64,000 nt of DNA from Lepus europaeus (Eukaryota; Chordata; Mammalia; Lagomorpha; Leporidae), in contig NW_026909196.1 of assembly GCF_033115175.1 (NCBI RefSeq), positions 7,316,001 to 7,380,000 on the forward strand, read 5' to 3'. The translations under genes and the position numbers were made by a program. Of this stretch, positions 22,700 through 36,720 are shown one piece after another (positions within the stretch are counted from its first letter, which is position 1; each line of letters starts with the position of its first letter). The notes below the pieces were generated by a model. That model did no database searches and was not told the origin of the DNA. It saw only the letters and a list, made by a program, of their open reading frames with translations.

Positions 22700-25640
22700 T
22701 GTTTTGAATGTTTTTATCAGGGAACATTTCACTTTGTACCGTTGAAACACTAATTGGTTAATCAAGGGAACACCAGCTCTACACATGCTTATCTTCTACG
22801 GAGAATGCTAGAGGAACTGCGGCAAACAAACATGAAATTTCTGTTTGTATAGGTGACATTTTATGAACTTGCCTAATGAAAAGACTTTGCTTTTCTGCAA
22901 AACCAATTTTAGGATGATTTTCTCGGTCCATTGCATACGAATTCAAAACCATTTTGTCCAGATATGACTGGATGAAACCAGAAATATCCGGTTGTGTTTT
23001 GGCTAACTCAATCAGAAACATTGTGAAAGCCTCTGTGTTTGTGTTTTCTGGATATTATCGATGGACTTTATTATTTTGAATGTTTTTATCAGGGAACATT
23101 TTATTTTGTACCGTAGAAACACTAATTGGTTCATCATGGGGACACCAGCTCTACAAATTCTTATATTCTAGGGAGAAAGCTAGAGGAACTGTGGCAAAGA
23201 AATATGATATTTCTGTTTGTATCCATGACATTTTATGCACTTGCCTAACGAAAAGACTTTGCTTTTCTCCAAAACCATTTTTACTGTGATTTTCTCGGTA
23301 AATTGCATACGAATTCCACACCAGTTTATCCGGATATGACTGGATAAAAGCAGAAATATCTGGTTGTGTTTTGGCTAACTCATCCGAAATATTGTGAAAG
23401 CCTCTGTGTTTGTGTATTCCTGACATTATCCACGAACTCTATTGTTTTGAATGTTTTTTTTTCAGGGAACATTTAATTTTGTACCGCTGAAACACTAATT
23501 GGTTCATCATGGGTACACCAGCTGCACACATTCGTATTTTGAAGGGAGAAAGCTAGAGGAACTGCGACAAACAAACATGATATGTCTGTTTGTATCGATG
23601 ACATTTTATGCACTTGCCTAACGAAAAGACTTTGCTTATCTCCAAAACCATTTGTACTGTGATTTTCTCAGTCCATTGCATACGAATTCCACACCAGTTT
23701 ACCGGATATGTCTGGATGAAACTGGAAATATCCGGTTTTGTATTGGCTAACTCAATCCTAAATATTGCTACAGTCTCTGTGTTTGTGTATTCCTCATATT
23801 ATCCACGAACTTTATTGTTTTGAATGTTTTTTTCAGGGAATATTTAAGTTTGTGCTTCAAATACCTAATTAGTTCCACATGGAGACATCAGCTCTGCACA
23901 TTCGTATTTTCTGTGGAGAAAGCTAGAGGAATATTGACAAACAAACATGATATTTCTGTTTGTATCGATGACATTTTATGCACTTGCCTAACGAAAAGAC
24001 TTTGCTTTTCTCCGAAACCATTTGTACTGTGATTTTCTCGGTCCATTGCATACGAATTCCACACCACTTTGTCCAGATATGACTGGACAAAACTAGAAAT
24101 ATCGGGTTGTTTTTTGACTACCTCAATCCAAAATATTGTGAAAGACTCTGTGTTTGTTTATTCTGGATATTATCCATGGACTTTATTGTTTTGAATGTTT
24201 TTATCAGGGAACATTTCACTTTGTACCGTTGAAACACTAATTGGTTAATCAAGGGAACACCAGCTCTACACATTCTTATTTTCTACGGAGAATGCTAGAG
24301 GAACTGCGGCAAACAAACATGAAATTTCTGTTTGTATAGGTGACATTTTATGAACTTGCCTAATGAAAAGACTTTGCTTTTCTGCAAAACCAATTTTAGG
24401 ATGATTTTCTCGGTCCATTGCATACGAATTCAAAACCATTTTGTCCAGATATGACTGGATGAAACCAGAACTATCTGGTTGTGTTTTGGCTAACTCAATC
24501 AGAAACATTGTGAAAGCCTCTGTGTTTGTGTTTTCTGGATATTATCGATGGACGTTATTATTTTGAATGTTTTTATCAGGGAACATTTTATTTTGTACCG
24601 TAGAAACACTAATTGGTTCATCATAGGGACACCAGCTGTACAAATTCATATATTCTAGAGAGAAAGCTAGAGGAACTGCGGCAAAGAAACATGATATTTC
24701 TGTTTGTGTCCATGACATTTTATGCACTTGGCTAACGAAAAGACTTTGCTTTTCTCCAAAACCATTTTTACTGTGATTTTCTCGGTAAATTGCATGCGAA
24801 TTCCACACCAGTTTATCCGGATATGACTGGATAAAAGCAGAAATATCTGGTTGTGTTTTGGCTAACTCATCCGAAATATTGTGAAAGCCTCTGTGTTTGT
24901 ATATTTCTGACATTATCCACGAACTCTATTGTTTTGAATGTTTTTTTTCCGGGAACATTTAATTTTGTACCGCTGAAACACTGATTGGTTCATCATGGGT
25001 ACACCAGCTGCACACATTCGTATTTTGAAGGGAGAAAGCTAGAGGAACTGCGACAAACATGATATGTCTGTTTGTATCGATGACATTTTATTCACTTGCC
25101 TAACGAAAAGACTTTGCTTATCTCCAAAACCATTTGTACTGTGATTTTCTCAGTCCATTGCATACGAATTCCACACCAGTTTATCCGGATATGACTGGAT
25201 GAAACCGGAAATATCCGGTTTTGTATTGGCTAACTCAATCCTAAATATTGCTACAGCCTCTGTGTTTGTGTATTCCTCATATTATCCACGGACTTTATTG
25301 TTTTGAATGTTTTTTTCAGGGAATATTTAATTTTGTGCTTCAAATACCTAATTGGTTCCACATGGAGACACCAGCTCTGCACTTTCGTATTTTCTAGGGA
25401 GAATGCTAGAGGAACATTGACAAGCAAACATGATATTTCTGTTTGTATCGATGACATTTTATGCACTTGCATAAAAAAAAGACTTTGCCTTTCTCCAAAA
25501 CCATTTTTACTGTGATTTTCTCGGTCCATTTCATATGAATTGCACACCAGTTTCTTTGTATATGACTGGATTAAAATAGAAATATCCGGTTGAGTTTTGG
25601 CTAACTCACTCCTAAATATTGTGAAAGCCTCTGTGTTTGT
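22700..25640 (+). repeat. Tandem duplication of a four-monomer block
   Basis: The block starting at about 22700 recurs at about 24187, offset 1483-1487 bp or four monomers. Diagnostic shared changes include TTAATCAAGGGAACACCAG, CTACGGAGAATGC, and the monomers with TTTTTTTCAGGGAATATTTAA at 23830 and 25313. Differences between the copies are a few per cent. The second copy overlaps the start of the 5-kb duplication. Confidence 0.8.
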
Positions 25641-28600
25641 GTTTTCTGGATATTATCGATGGACTTTATTATTTTGAATGTTTTTTATCAGGGAACATTT
25701 AATTTTGTGCTTGGAATCACTGATTGGTTCCTCATGGAGACACCAGCTCTACACATTCTTATTTCTAGGGAGAAAGCTGGAGGAAATGCGGCAAACAAAC
25801 ACAATATTTCTGTTTGTATTGATGACATTTTAGGCACTTGCCTAACGAAAAGACTTTGCTTTTCTCCAAAACCATTTGTACTGTGATTTTCTCGGTCCAT
25901 TGCATATGAATTCCACACCAGCTTGTCCGGATATGACTGGAGGAAAACAAATATCCAGTTGTGTTTTGGCTAACTCAATCCAAAATATTGTGAAAGCCTC
26001 TGTGTTTGTGTTTTCTGGATACTATCGATGGACTTTATTGTTTTGAATATTTTCATCAGGAAACATATAATTTTCTAGCATTGAAACACTAGTTGATTCA
26101 TCATGGGGACACTAGCTCTACACATTCGTATTTTCTAGGGAGAATGCTAGAGGAACTGGGGCAAACAAACATGATATTTCTGTTTGTATAGATGACAATT
26201 TATGCAATTGCCTAACGAAAAGACTTTGCTTTTCTCTATATCCATTTTTAGGATGATTTTCTCGGTCCATTGCATACGAATTCCAAACCACTTTGTCTGG
26301 ACTTGACTGGATGAAAACAGAAATATCCGGTTGTGCTTTGGCTAACTCAATAACAGATGTTGCTACAGCCTCTGTGTTTTTGTTTTCCGGAAATTATCAA
26401 TGGACTTTATTGTTTTGAACGTTTTTTATCGGGGAACATTTTATTTTGAGCTTAGATTCACTAATTGGTTCCACATGGAGACACCAGCTCTACATATTTG
26501 TATTTTCTAGGGAGAAAGCTAGAGGAACGGCGGCAAACAAACATGATATTTCTGTTTGTATCGATGACATTTTATGCACTTGCCTAACGAAAAGACTTTG
26601 CTTTTCTCCAAAACCATTTGTACTGTGATTTTCTCGGTCCATTGCATACGAATTCCACACCACTTTGTCCAGATATGACTGGATGAAACCAGAAATATCC
26701 GGTTGTGTTTTGGCTAACACAATCCGAAATATTGTGAAAGCCTCCGCTTTTGTGTTTTCTGGATATTATCGATGGACTTTATTGTTTTGAATGTTTTTAT
26801 CAGAGAACATTTAATTTTGAACCTTAGAAACACTAATTGGTTCATCATGGGGACACCAGCTCTACACATTCGTATTTTCTAGCTTGATTGCTAGAGGAAC
26901 TGCAGCAAACAAACATGATATTGCTGTTAGTATAGATGATATTTTATGCACTGCCTTACGGAAAGACTTTGCTTTTTCCATAACCAAATTTAGGATGATT
27001 TTCTTGATGCATTGCGTACGAATTCCAAACCACTTTGTCCGGACATGACTGGATGAAAACAGAAATATCCAGTTGTGCTTTGGATAACTCAATCCGAAAT
27101 ATTGTTACAGCCTCTGTGTTTGTGTATTGCTGATATTATCCAGGGACTTTATTGATTTGAATATTTTTTATCGGACAACATTTTATTTTGAGCTTGGATA
27201 CAGTAATTGGTTCCACATGGAGACACCAGCTCTACATATTTGTATTTTCTAGGGAGAAAGCTCGAGGAACTGCGACAACAAACATGATATTTCTGTTTGT
27301 ATTGATGACATTCATGCACTTGCCTAACGAAAAGTCTTTGCTTTTCTCCAAAACCATTTGTACTGTGATTTTCTCGGTCCATTGCATACGAATTCCACAC
27401 CAGTTCACCGGATATGACTGGATGATAACGGAAATATCCGGTTTTGTTTTGGCTAACTCAATCCCAGATATTGCTACAGCCTCTGTGTTTTTGTTTTCCT
27501 GATATTATCCACGACTTTATTTTTTTGAATTTTTTTTATCGGGAACATTTAATTTTGTGCTTGGAATCACTAATTCGTTCCACATGGAGACACCAGCTCT
27601 ACACAGTTTTGTTTTGGCAAACTCTATCCGAAATATTGTGAAAGACTCTGTGTTTGGGTTTTCTGGATATTATCGATAGACTTCATTGTTTTGAATGCTT
27701 TTATCAGGGAACTATTAATTTTGTACCGTTGAAACACTAATTGGTCCATCATGGGGACTCCAGCTCCACACATTCGTATTTTCTAGGGTGAAAGCTAGAG
27801 GAACTGAGACAAACAAACATGATATTTCTGTTTGTATAGATGACATTTTATGCACTTGCCTAATGAAAGGAATTTACTTTTCTCCACAACCATTTCTACT
27901 CTGATTTTCTCAGCCCATTGCATATGAATTCCACACCACTTTGTCCGGATATGACCGGATGAAACCAGAAATATCCGGTTGTGTTTTGGCTAACTGAATC
28001 CGAAATATTGTGAAAGCCTCTGTGTTTGTGTTTTCTGGATATTATAGATGGACTTTATGGTTTTGAGTGTTTTTATCAGGGAACATTTAATTTTGTACAG
28101 TTGAAGAACTAATTGGTTCATCATAAGAACACTAGCTCTACACATTCGTATTTTCTAAGGAGAAAGCTAGAGGAACCACAGCAAACAAACATGATATTTC
28201 GGTTTGTATCGATGATATTTTATGGACTTGCCTAACAAAAGTACTTTGCTTTTCTCCAAAACCATTTTTCCTCTGATTTTCTCGGTCCATTGCATACGAA
28301 TTGCACAACACTTTCTCTGGATATGACTGGATGAAACCAGACATATCCGGTTTTGTTTTGGTTAACTCAATCTGAAATATTGCTACAGCCTCTGTGTTTG
28401 TGTTTTCTGGATATTATCAACGGACTTTATTGTTTTGAATGTTTTTTTATCAGGGTACATTTAATTTTGTGCTTGGAATTACTAATTGGTTCCACATGGA
28501 GACACCAGCTCTACATGTTCGTATTCTCTAGGGAGAATGCTAGAGGAAATGTGGCAAACAAACATGGTATTTCTGTTTGTATCGATGACATTTTATGCAA

Positions 28601-31600
28601 TTGCCTAATGAAAAAACTTTGCTTTTCTCCCAAACCATTTTCACTGTGATTTTCTCGGTCCATTGCATACGAATTCCACACCACTTTGTCCGGGTATGAC
28701 TGGATGAAACCGGGAATATCGGGTTTTGTTTTGGCTAACTCAATCCGAAAAATTGCTATAGACTCTGTGTTTGTGTATTCCTGATATTATCCATGGACTT
28801 TATTGTTTTGAATGTTTTTATCAGGGAACATTTCATTGTGTACCGTTGAAACACTAATTGGTTCATCAAGGGAACACCAGCTCTACACATTCGTATTTTC
28901 TAGGGAGAAAGCTAGAGGAAGTGCGGCAAACAAACATGAAATTTCTGTTTGTATAGATGACATTTTATGCACTTGCCTAATGAAAAGACTTTGCTTTTCT
29001 CCAAAACCATTTTTACTGTGATTTTCTCTGTCCATTGCATACGAAATCGAAACCATTTTGTCCGGATATGACTGGATGAAACCAGGAATATCCGGTTGTG
29101 TTTTGGCTAACTCAATGCGAAATATTGTGAAAGTTTCTGTATTTGTGTTTTCCGGATATTCTCGATGGACTTTACTGTTTTGAAAGTTTTTTATCGGGAA
29201 ACATTTAATTTTGTATCGGAGAAACACTAATTGGTTCATCATGTGGACACCAGCTCTACAATTTGTATTTTCTAGAGAGAAAGCTAGAGGAACTGCGGCA
29301 AACAAACATGATATTTCTGTTTGTATAGATGACATTTTATGCACTTGCCTAACGAAAAGACTTTGCTTTTCTCCAAAACCATTTTTACTGTGATTTTCTC
29401 GTTCCATTGCATACGAATTCCACACCAGTTTGTCCGGATATGACTGGATCAAACCTGAAATATCCGGTTGTGTTTGGCTAACTCAATCCGAAATAAAGCC
29501 TCTGTGTTTGTGTTTTCGGATATTATCGATGGACTTTATGGTTCTGAATTTTTTATCAGGGGGCATTTAATTTTGCACCATAAAAACACTAATTGGGTCA
29601 TCTTGGGGGCACCAGCTCTACACATTTGAATTTTCTATGGAGAAAGCTAGAGGAACTGCGGCAAAGAAACATGATATTTCTGTTTGTGTCCATGACATTT
29701 TATGCACTTGGCTAACGAAAAGACTTTGCTTTTCTCCAAAACCATTTTTTACTGTGATTTTCTCGGTAAATTGCATGCGAATTCCACACCAGTTTATCCG
29801 GATATGACTGGATAAAAGCAGAAATATCTGGTTGTGTTTTGGCTAACTCATCCGAAATATTGTGAAAGCCTCTGTGTTTGTATATTTCTGACATTATCCA
29901 CGAACTCTATTGTTTTGAATGTTTTTTTTCCGGGAACATTTAATTTTGTACCGCTGAAACACTAATTGGTTCATCATGGGTACACCAGCTGCACACATTC
30001 GTATTTTGAAGGGAGAAAGCTAGAGGAACTGCGACAAACATGATATGTCTGTTTGTATCGATGACATTTTATTCACTTGCCTAACGAAAAGACTTTGCTT
30101 ATCTCCAAAACCATTTGTACTGTGATTTTCTCAGTCCATTGCATACGAATTCCACACCAGTTTATCCGGATATGACTGGATGAAACCGGAAATATCCGGT
30201 TTTGTATTGGCTAACTCAATCCTAAATATTGCTACAGCCTCTGTGTTTGTGTATTCCTCATATTATCCACGGACTTTATTGTTTTGAATGTTTTTTTCAG
30301 GGAATATTTAATTTTGTGCTTCAAATACCTAATTGGTTCCACATGGAGACACCAGCTCTGCACTTTCGTATTTTCTAGGGAGAATGCTAGAGGAACATTG
30401 ACAAGCAAACATGATATTTCTGTTTGTATCGATGACATTTTATGCACTTGCATAAAAAAAAGACTTTGCCTTTCTCCAAAACCATTTTTACTGTGATTTT
30501 CTCGGTCCATTTCATATGAATTGCACACCAGTTTCTTTGTATATGACTGGATTAAAATAGAAATATCCGGTTGAGTTTTGGCTAACTCACTCCTAAATAT
30601 TGTGAAAGCCTCTGTGTTTGTGTTTTCTGGATATTATCGATGGACTTTATTATTTTGAATGTTTTTTATCAGGGAACATTTAATTTTGTGCTTGGAATCA
30701 CTGATTGGTTCCTCATGGAGACACCAGCTCTACACATTCTTATTTCTAGGGAGAAAGCTGGAGGAAATGCGGCAAACAAACACAATATTTCTGTTTGTAT
30801 TGATGACATTTTAGGCACTTGCCTAACGAAAAGACTTTGCTTTTCTCCAAAACCATTTGTACTGTGATTTTCTCGGTCCATTGCATATGAATTCCACACC
30901 AGCTTGTCCGGATATGACTGGAGGAAAACAAATATCCAGTTGTGTTTTGGCTAACTCAATCCGAAATATTGTGAAAGCCTCTGTGTTTGTGTTTTCTGGA
31001 TACTATCGATGGACTTTATTGTTTTGAATATTTTCATCAGGAAACATATAATTTTCTAGCATTGAAACACTAGTTGATTCATCATGGGGACACTAGCTCT
31101 ACACATTCGTATTTTCTAGGGAGAATGCTAGAGGAACTGGGGCAAACAAACATGATATTTCTGTTTGTATAGATGACAATTTATGCAATTGCCTAACGAA
31201 AAGACTTTGCTTTTCTCTATATCCATTTTTAGGATGATTTTCTCGGTCCATTGCATACGAATTCCAAACCACTTTGTCCGGACTTGACTGGATGAAAACA
31301 GAAATATCCGGTTGTGCTTTGGCTAACTCAATAACAGATGTTGCTACAGCCTCTGTGTTTTTGTTTTCCGGAAATTATCAATGGACTTTATTGTTTTGAA
31401 CGTTTTTTATCGGGGAACATTTTATTTTGAGCTTAGATTCACTAATTGGTTCCACATGGAGACACCAGCTCTACATATTTGTATTTTCTAGGGAGAAAGC
31501 TAGAGGAACGGCGGCAAACAAACATGATATTTCTGTTTGTATCGATGACATTTTATGCACTTGCCTAACGAAAACACTTTGCTTTTCTCCAAAACCATTT

Positions 31601-34600
31601 GTACTGTGATTTTCTCGGTCTATTGCATACGAATTCCACACCACTTTGTCCGGATATGACTGGATGAAACCAGAAATATCCGGTTGTGTTTTGGCTAACA
31701 CAATCCGAAATATTGTGAAAGCCTCCGCTTTTGTGTTTTCTGGATATTATCGATGGACTTTATTGTTTTGAATGTTTTTATCAGAGAACATTTAATTTTG
31801 AACCTTAGAAACACTAATTGGTTCATCATGGGGACACCAGCTCTACACATTCGTATTTTCTAGCTTGAATGCTAGAGGAACTGCAGCAAACAAACATGAT
31901 ATTGCTGTTAGTATAGATGATATTTTATGCACTGCCTTACGGAAAGACTTTGCTTTTTCCATAACCAAATTTAGGATGATTTTCTTGATGCATTGCGTAC
32001 GAATTCCAAACCACTTTGTCCGGACATGACTGGATGAAAACAGAAATATCCAGTTGTGCTTTGGATAACTCAATCCGAAATATTGTTACAGCCTCTGTGT
32101 TTGTGTATTGCTGATATTATCCAGGGACTATATTGTTTTGAATATTTTTTATCGGACAACATTTTATTTTGAGCTTGGATACAGTAATTGGTTCCACATG
32201 GAGACACCAGCTCTACATATTTGTATTTTCTAGGGAGAAAGCTCGAGGAACTGCGACAACAAACATGATATTTCTGTTTGTATTGATGACATTCATGCAC
32301 TTGCCTAACGAAAAGTCTTTGCTTTTCTCCAAAACCATTTGTACTGTGATTTTCTCGGTCCATTGCATACGAATTCCACACCAGTTTTTCTGGGTATGAC
32401 TGGATGAAACCAGAAATATCCGGTTGTGTTTTGCCTAACTCAATCCCAGAGATTGCTACAGCCTCTGTGTTTGTGTTTTCTGGATATTATCGATGGAGTT
32501 TATTGTTTTGAATGTTTTTTATCTGGCAACATTTAATTTTGTGCTTGGAAACACTAATTGGTTCCACATGGCGATACCAGCTCTGCACATTCGTATTTCC
32601 CAGGGAGAAAGCTAGAGGAACTGCGACAAGCAAACATGATATTTCTGTTTGTATAGATGACATTTTATGCACTTCCCTAAAGAAATGATTTTGCTTTTCC
32701 TCAAAACCTTTTTTATTGTGATTTTCTCGGTCCATTGCATACGAATTCCACACCAGTTCACCGGATATGACTGGATGATAACGGAAATATCCGGTTTTGT
32801 TTTGGCTAACTCAATCCCAGATATTGCTACAGCCTCTGTGTTTTTGTTTTCCTGATATTATCCACGACTTTATTGTTTTGAATTTTTTTTATCGGGAACA
32901 TTTAATTTTGTGCTTGGAATCACTAATTCGTTCCACATGGAGACACCAGCTCTACACAGTTTTGTTTTTGCAAACTCTATCCGAAATATTGTGAAAGACT
33001 CTGTGTTTGGGTTTTCTGGATATTATCGATAGACTTCATTGTTTTGAATGCTTTTATCAGGGAACTATTAATTTTGTACCGTTGAAACACTAATTGGTCC
33101 ATCATGGGGACTCCAGCTCCACACATTCGTATTTTCTAGGGTGAAAGCTAGAGGAACTGAGACAAACAAACATGATATTTCTGTTTGTATAGATGACATT
33201 TTATGCACTTGCCTAATGAAAGGAATTTACTTTTCTCCACAACCATTTCTACTCTGATTTTCTCAGCCCATTGCATATGAATTCCACACCACTTTGTCCG
33301 GATATGACCGGATGAAACCAGAAATATCCGGTTGTGTTTTGGCTAACTGAATCCGAAATATTGTGAAAGCCTCTGTGTTTGTGTTTTCTGGATATTATAG
33401 ATGGACTTTATGGTTTTGAGTGTTTTTATCAGGGAACATTTAATTTTGTACAGTTGAAGAACTAATTGGTTCATCATAAGAACACTAGCTCTACACATTC
33501 GTATTTTCTAAGGAGAAAGCTAGAGGAACCGCAGCAAACAAACATGATATTTCGGTTTGTATCGATGATATTTTATGGACTTGCCTAACAAAAGTACTTT
33601 GCTTTTCTCCAAAACCATTTTTCCTCTGATTTTCTCGGTCCATTGCATACGAATTGCACAACACTTTCTCTGGATATGACTGGATGAAACCAGACATATC
33701 CGGTTTTGTTTTGGTTAACTCAATCTGAAATATTGCTACAGCCTCTGTGTTTGTGTTTTCTGGATATTATCAACGGACTTTATTGTTTTGCATGTTTTTT
33801 TATCAGGGTACATTTAATTTTGTGCTTGGAATTACTAATTGGTTCCACATGGAGACACCAGCTCTACATGTTCGTATTCTCTAGGGAGAACGCTAGAGGA
33901 ACTGTGGCAAACAAACATGATATTTCTGTTTGTATCGATGACATTTTATGCAATTGCCTAATGAAAAAACTTTGCTTTTCTCCCAAACCATTTTCACTGT
34001 GATTTTCTCGGTCCATTGCATACAAATTCCACACCACTTTGTCCGGGTATGACTGGATGAAACCGGGAATATCGGGTTTTGTTTTGGCTAACTCAATCCG
34101 AAAAATTGCTATAGACTCTGTGTTTGTGTATTCCTGATATTATCCATGGACTTTATTGTTTTGAATGTTTTTATCAGGGAACATTTCATTGTGTACCGTT
34201 GAAACACTAATTGGTTCATCAAGGGAACACCAGCTCTACACATTCGTATTTTCTAGGGAGAAAGCTAGAGGAAGTGCGGCAAACAAACATGAACTTTCTG
34301 TTTGTATAGATGACATTTTATGCACTTGCCTAATTTAAAGACTTTGCTTTTCTCCAAAACCATTTTTACTGTGATTTTCTCGGTCCATTGCATACGAATT
34401 CGAAACCATTTTGTCCGGATATGACTGGATGAAACCAGGAATATCCGGTTGTGTTTTGGCTAACTCAATGCGAAATATTGTGAAAGTTTCTGTATTTGTG
34501 TTTTCCGGATATTCTCGATGGACTTTACTGTTTTGAAAGTTTTTTATCGGGAAACATTTAATTTTGTATCGGAGAAACACTAATTGGTTCATCATGTGGA

Positions 34601-34750
34601 CACCAGCTCTACAATTTGTATTTTCTAGAGAGAAAGCTAGAGGAACTGCGGCAAACAAACATGATATTTCTGTTTGTATAGATGACATTTTATGCACTTG
34701 CCTAACGAAAAGACTTTGCTTTTCTCCAAAACCATTTTTACTGTGATTTA
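24661..34750 (+). repeat. Tandem duplication of a 5-kb, 14-monomer block
   Basis: Sequence from 24661 to about 29400 recurs from 29641 to about 34750. The offset is 4980-4981 bp up to about 27400; it then becomes 5353 bp because the second copy has one extra monomer at about 32390-32760. The copies differ at only isolated bases, roughly 1% by eye. Both contain the same deletion junction (27600 and 32950) and the same rare variants. This is a recent higher-order duplication. Confidence 0.88.
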
Positions 34751-36720
34751 CTCAGTCCATTGCATACGAATTCCACACCACTTTGTCCGGATATGACTGG
34801 ATGAAACCAGAAATATCCGGTTGTGTTTTGGCTAACTCAATCCTAAATATTGCTATAGCCTTTGGTTTTATGTTTCTGGATATTATCCATGGACTTTATT
34901 GTTTTGAATGTTTTTATCAGGGAACATTTCATTGTGTACCGTTGAAACACTAATTGGTTCATCAAGGGAACACCAGCTCTACACATTCGTATTTTCTAGG
35001 GAGAAAGCTAGAGGAACTGCGGCAAACAAACATGATATTTCTGTCTGTATAGATGACATGTTATGGACTTGCCTAACGAAAAGATTTTGGTTTTCTCCAC
35101 AAAATTTTTACTGTGATTTTCTCGGTCCATTGCATACGAATTCCACACCAGTTTTTCTGGGTATGACTGGATGAAACCGGGAATATCGGGTTTTGTTTTG
35201 GCTAACTCAATCCGAAAAATTGCTATAGACTCTGTGTTTGTGTATTCCTGATATTATCCATGGACTTTATTGTTTTGAATGTTTTTATCAGGGAACATTT
35301 CATTGTGTACCGTTGAAACACTAATTGGTTCATCAAGGGAACACCAGCTCTACACATTCGTATTTTCTAGGGAGAAAGCTAGAGGAACTGCGGCAAACAA
35401 ACATGATATTTCTGTCTGTATAGATGACATTTTATGCACTTGCCTAACGAAAAGATTTTGGTTTTCTCCACAAAATTTTTACTGTGATTTTCTCGGTCCA
35501 TTGCATACGAATTCCACACCACTTTGTCCGGATATGACTGGATGAAACCAGAAATATCCGGTTGTGTTTTGGCTAACTCAATCCTAAATATTGCTATAGC
35601 CTTTGGTTTTATGTTTCTGGATATTATCCATGGACTTTATCATTTTCAATCTTTTTATCAGGGAACATTTCATTTTGTACCGTTGAAACACTAATTGCTT
35701 AATCATGGGGACACCAGCTCTACATATTCGTATTTTCTAGGGAGAAAGCTAGAGGAACTGCGGCAAACAAACATGATATTTCTGTTTGTATCGATGACTT
35801 TTTATGCAATTGCCTAATGAAAAAACTTTGCTTTTCTCCCAAACCATTTTCACTGTGATTTTCTCGGTCCATTGCATACGAATTCCACACCACTTTGTCC
35901 GGGTATGACTGGATGAAACCGGGAATATCGGGTTTTGTTTTGGCTAACTCAATCCGAAAAATTGCTATAGACTCTGTGTTTGTGTATTCCTGATATTATC
36001 CATGGACTTTATTGTTTTGAATGTTTTTATCAGGGAACATTTCATTGTGTACCGTTGAAACACTAATTGGTTCATCAAGGGAACACCAGCTCTACACATT
36101 CGTATTTTCTAGGGAGAAAGCTAGAGGATGTGCGGCAAACAAACATGAACTTTCTGTTTGTATAGATGACATTTTATGCACTTGCCTAATGAAAAGACTT
36201 TGCTTTTCCCAAAACCATTTTTACTGTGATTTTCTCGGTCCATTGCATACGAATTCGAAACCATTTTGTCCGGATATGACTGGATGAAACCAGGAATATC
36301 CGGTTGTGTTTTGGCTAACTCAATGCGAAATATTGTGAAAGTTTCTGTATTTGTGTTTTCCGGATATTCTCGATGGACTTTACTGTTTTGAAAGTTTTTT
36401 ATCGGGAAACATTTAATTTTGTATCGGAGAAACACTAATTGGTTCATCATGTGGACACCAGCTCTACAATTTGTATTTTCTAGAGAGAAAGCTAGAGGAA
36501 CTGCGGCAAACAAACATGATATTTCTGTTTGTATAGATGACATTTTATGCACTTGCCTAACGAAAAGACTTTGCTTTTCTCCAAAACCATTTTTACTGTG
36601 ATTTACTCAGTCCATTGCATACGAATTCCACACCACTTTGTCAGGATATGACTGGATGAAACCAGAAATATCCGGTTGTGTTTTGGCTAACTCAATCCTA
36701 AATATTGCTACAGCCTCTGA
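34145..36720 (+). repeat. Five-monomer local duplication
   Basis: 34145-34855 recurs at about 36003-36712 (offset about 1855 bp, five monomers), and the monomer with GTGTACCGTTG and TTCATCAAGGGAACACC occurs at 34190, 34935, 35307 and 36048. A variant with ATTTTGGTTTTCTCCACA occurs at 35086 and 35456 and again near 38053. Confidence 0.7.
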
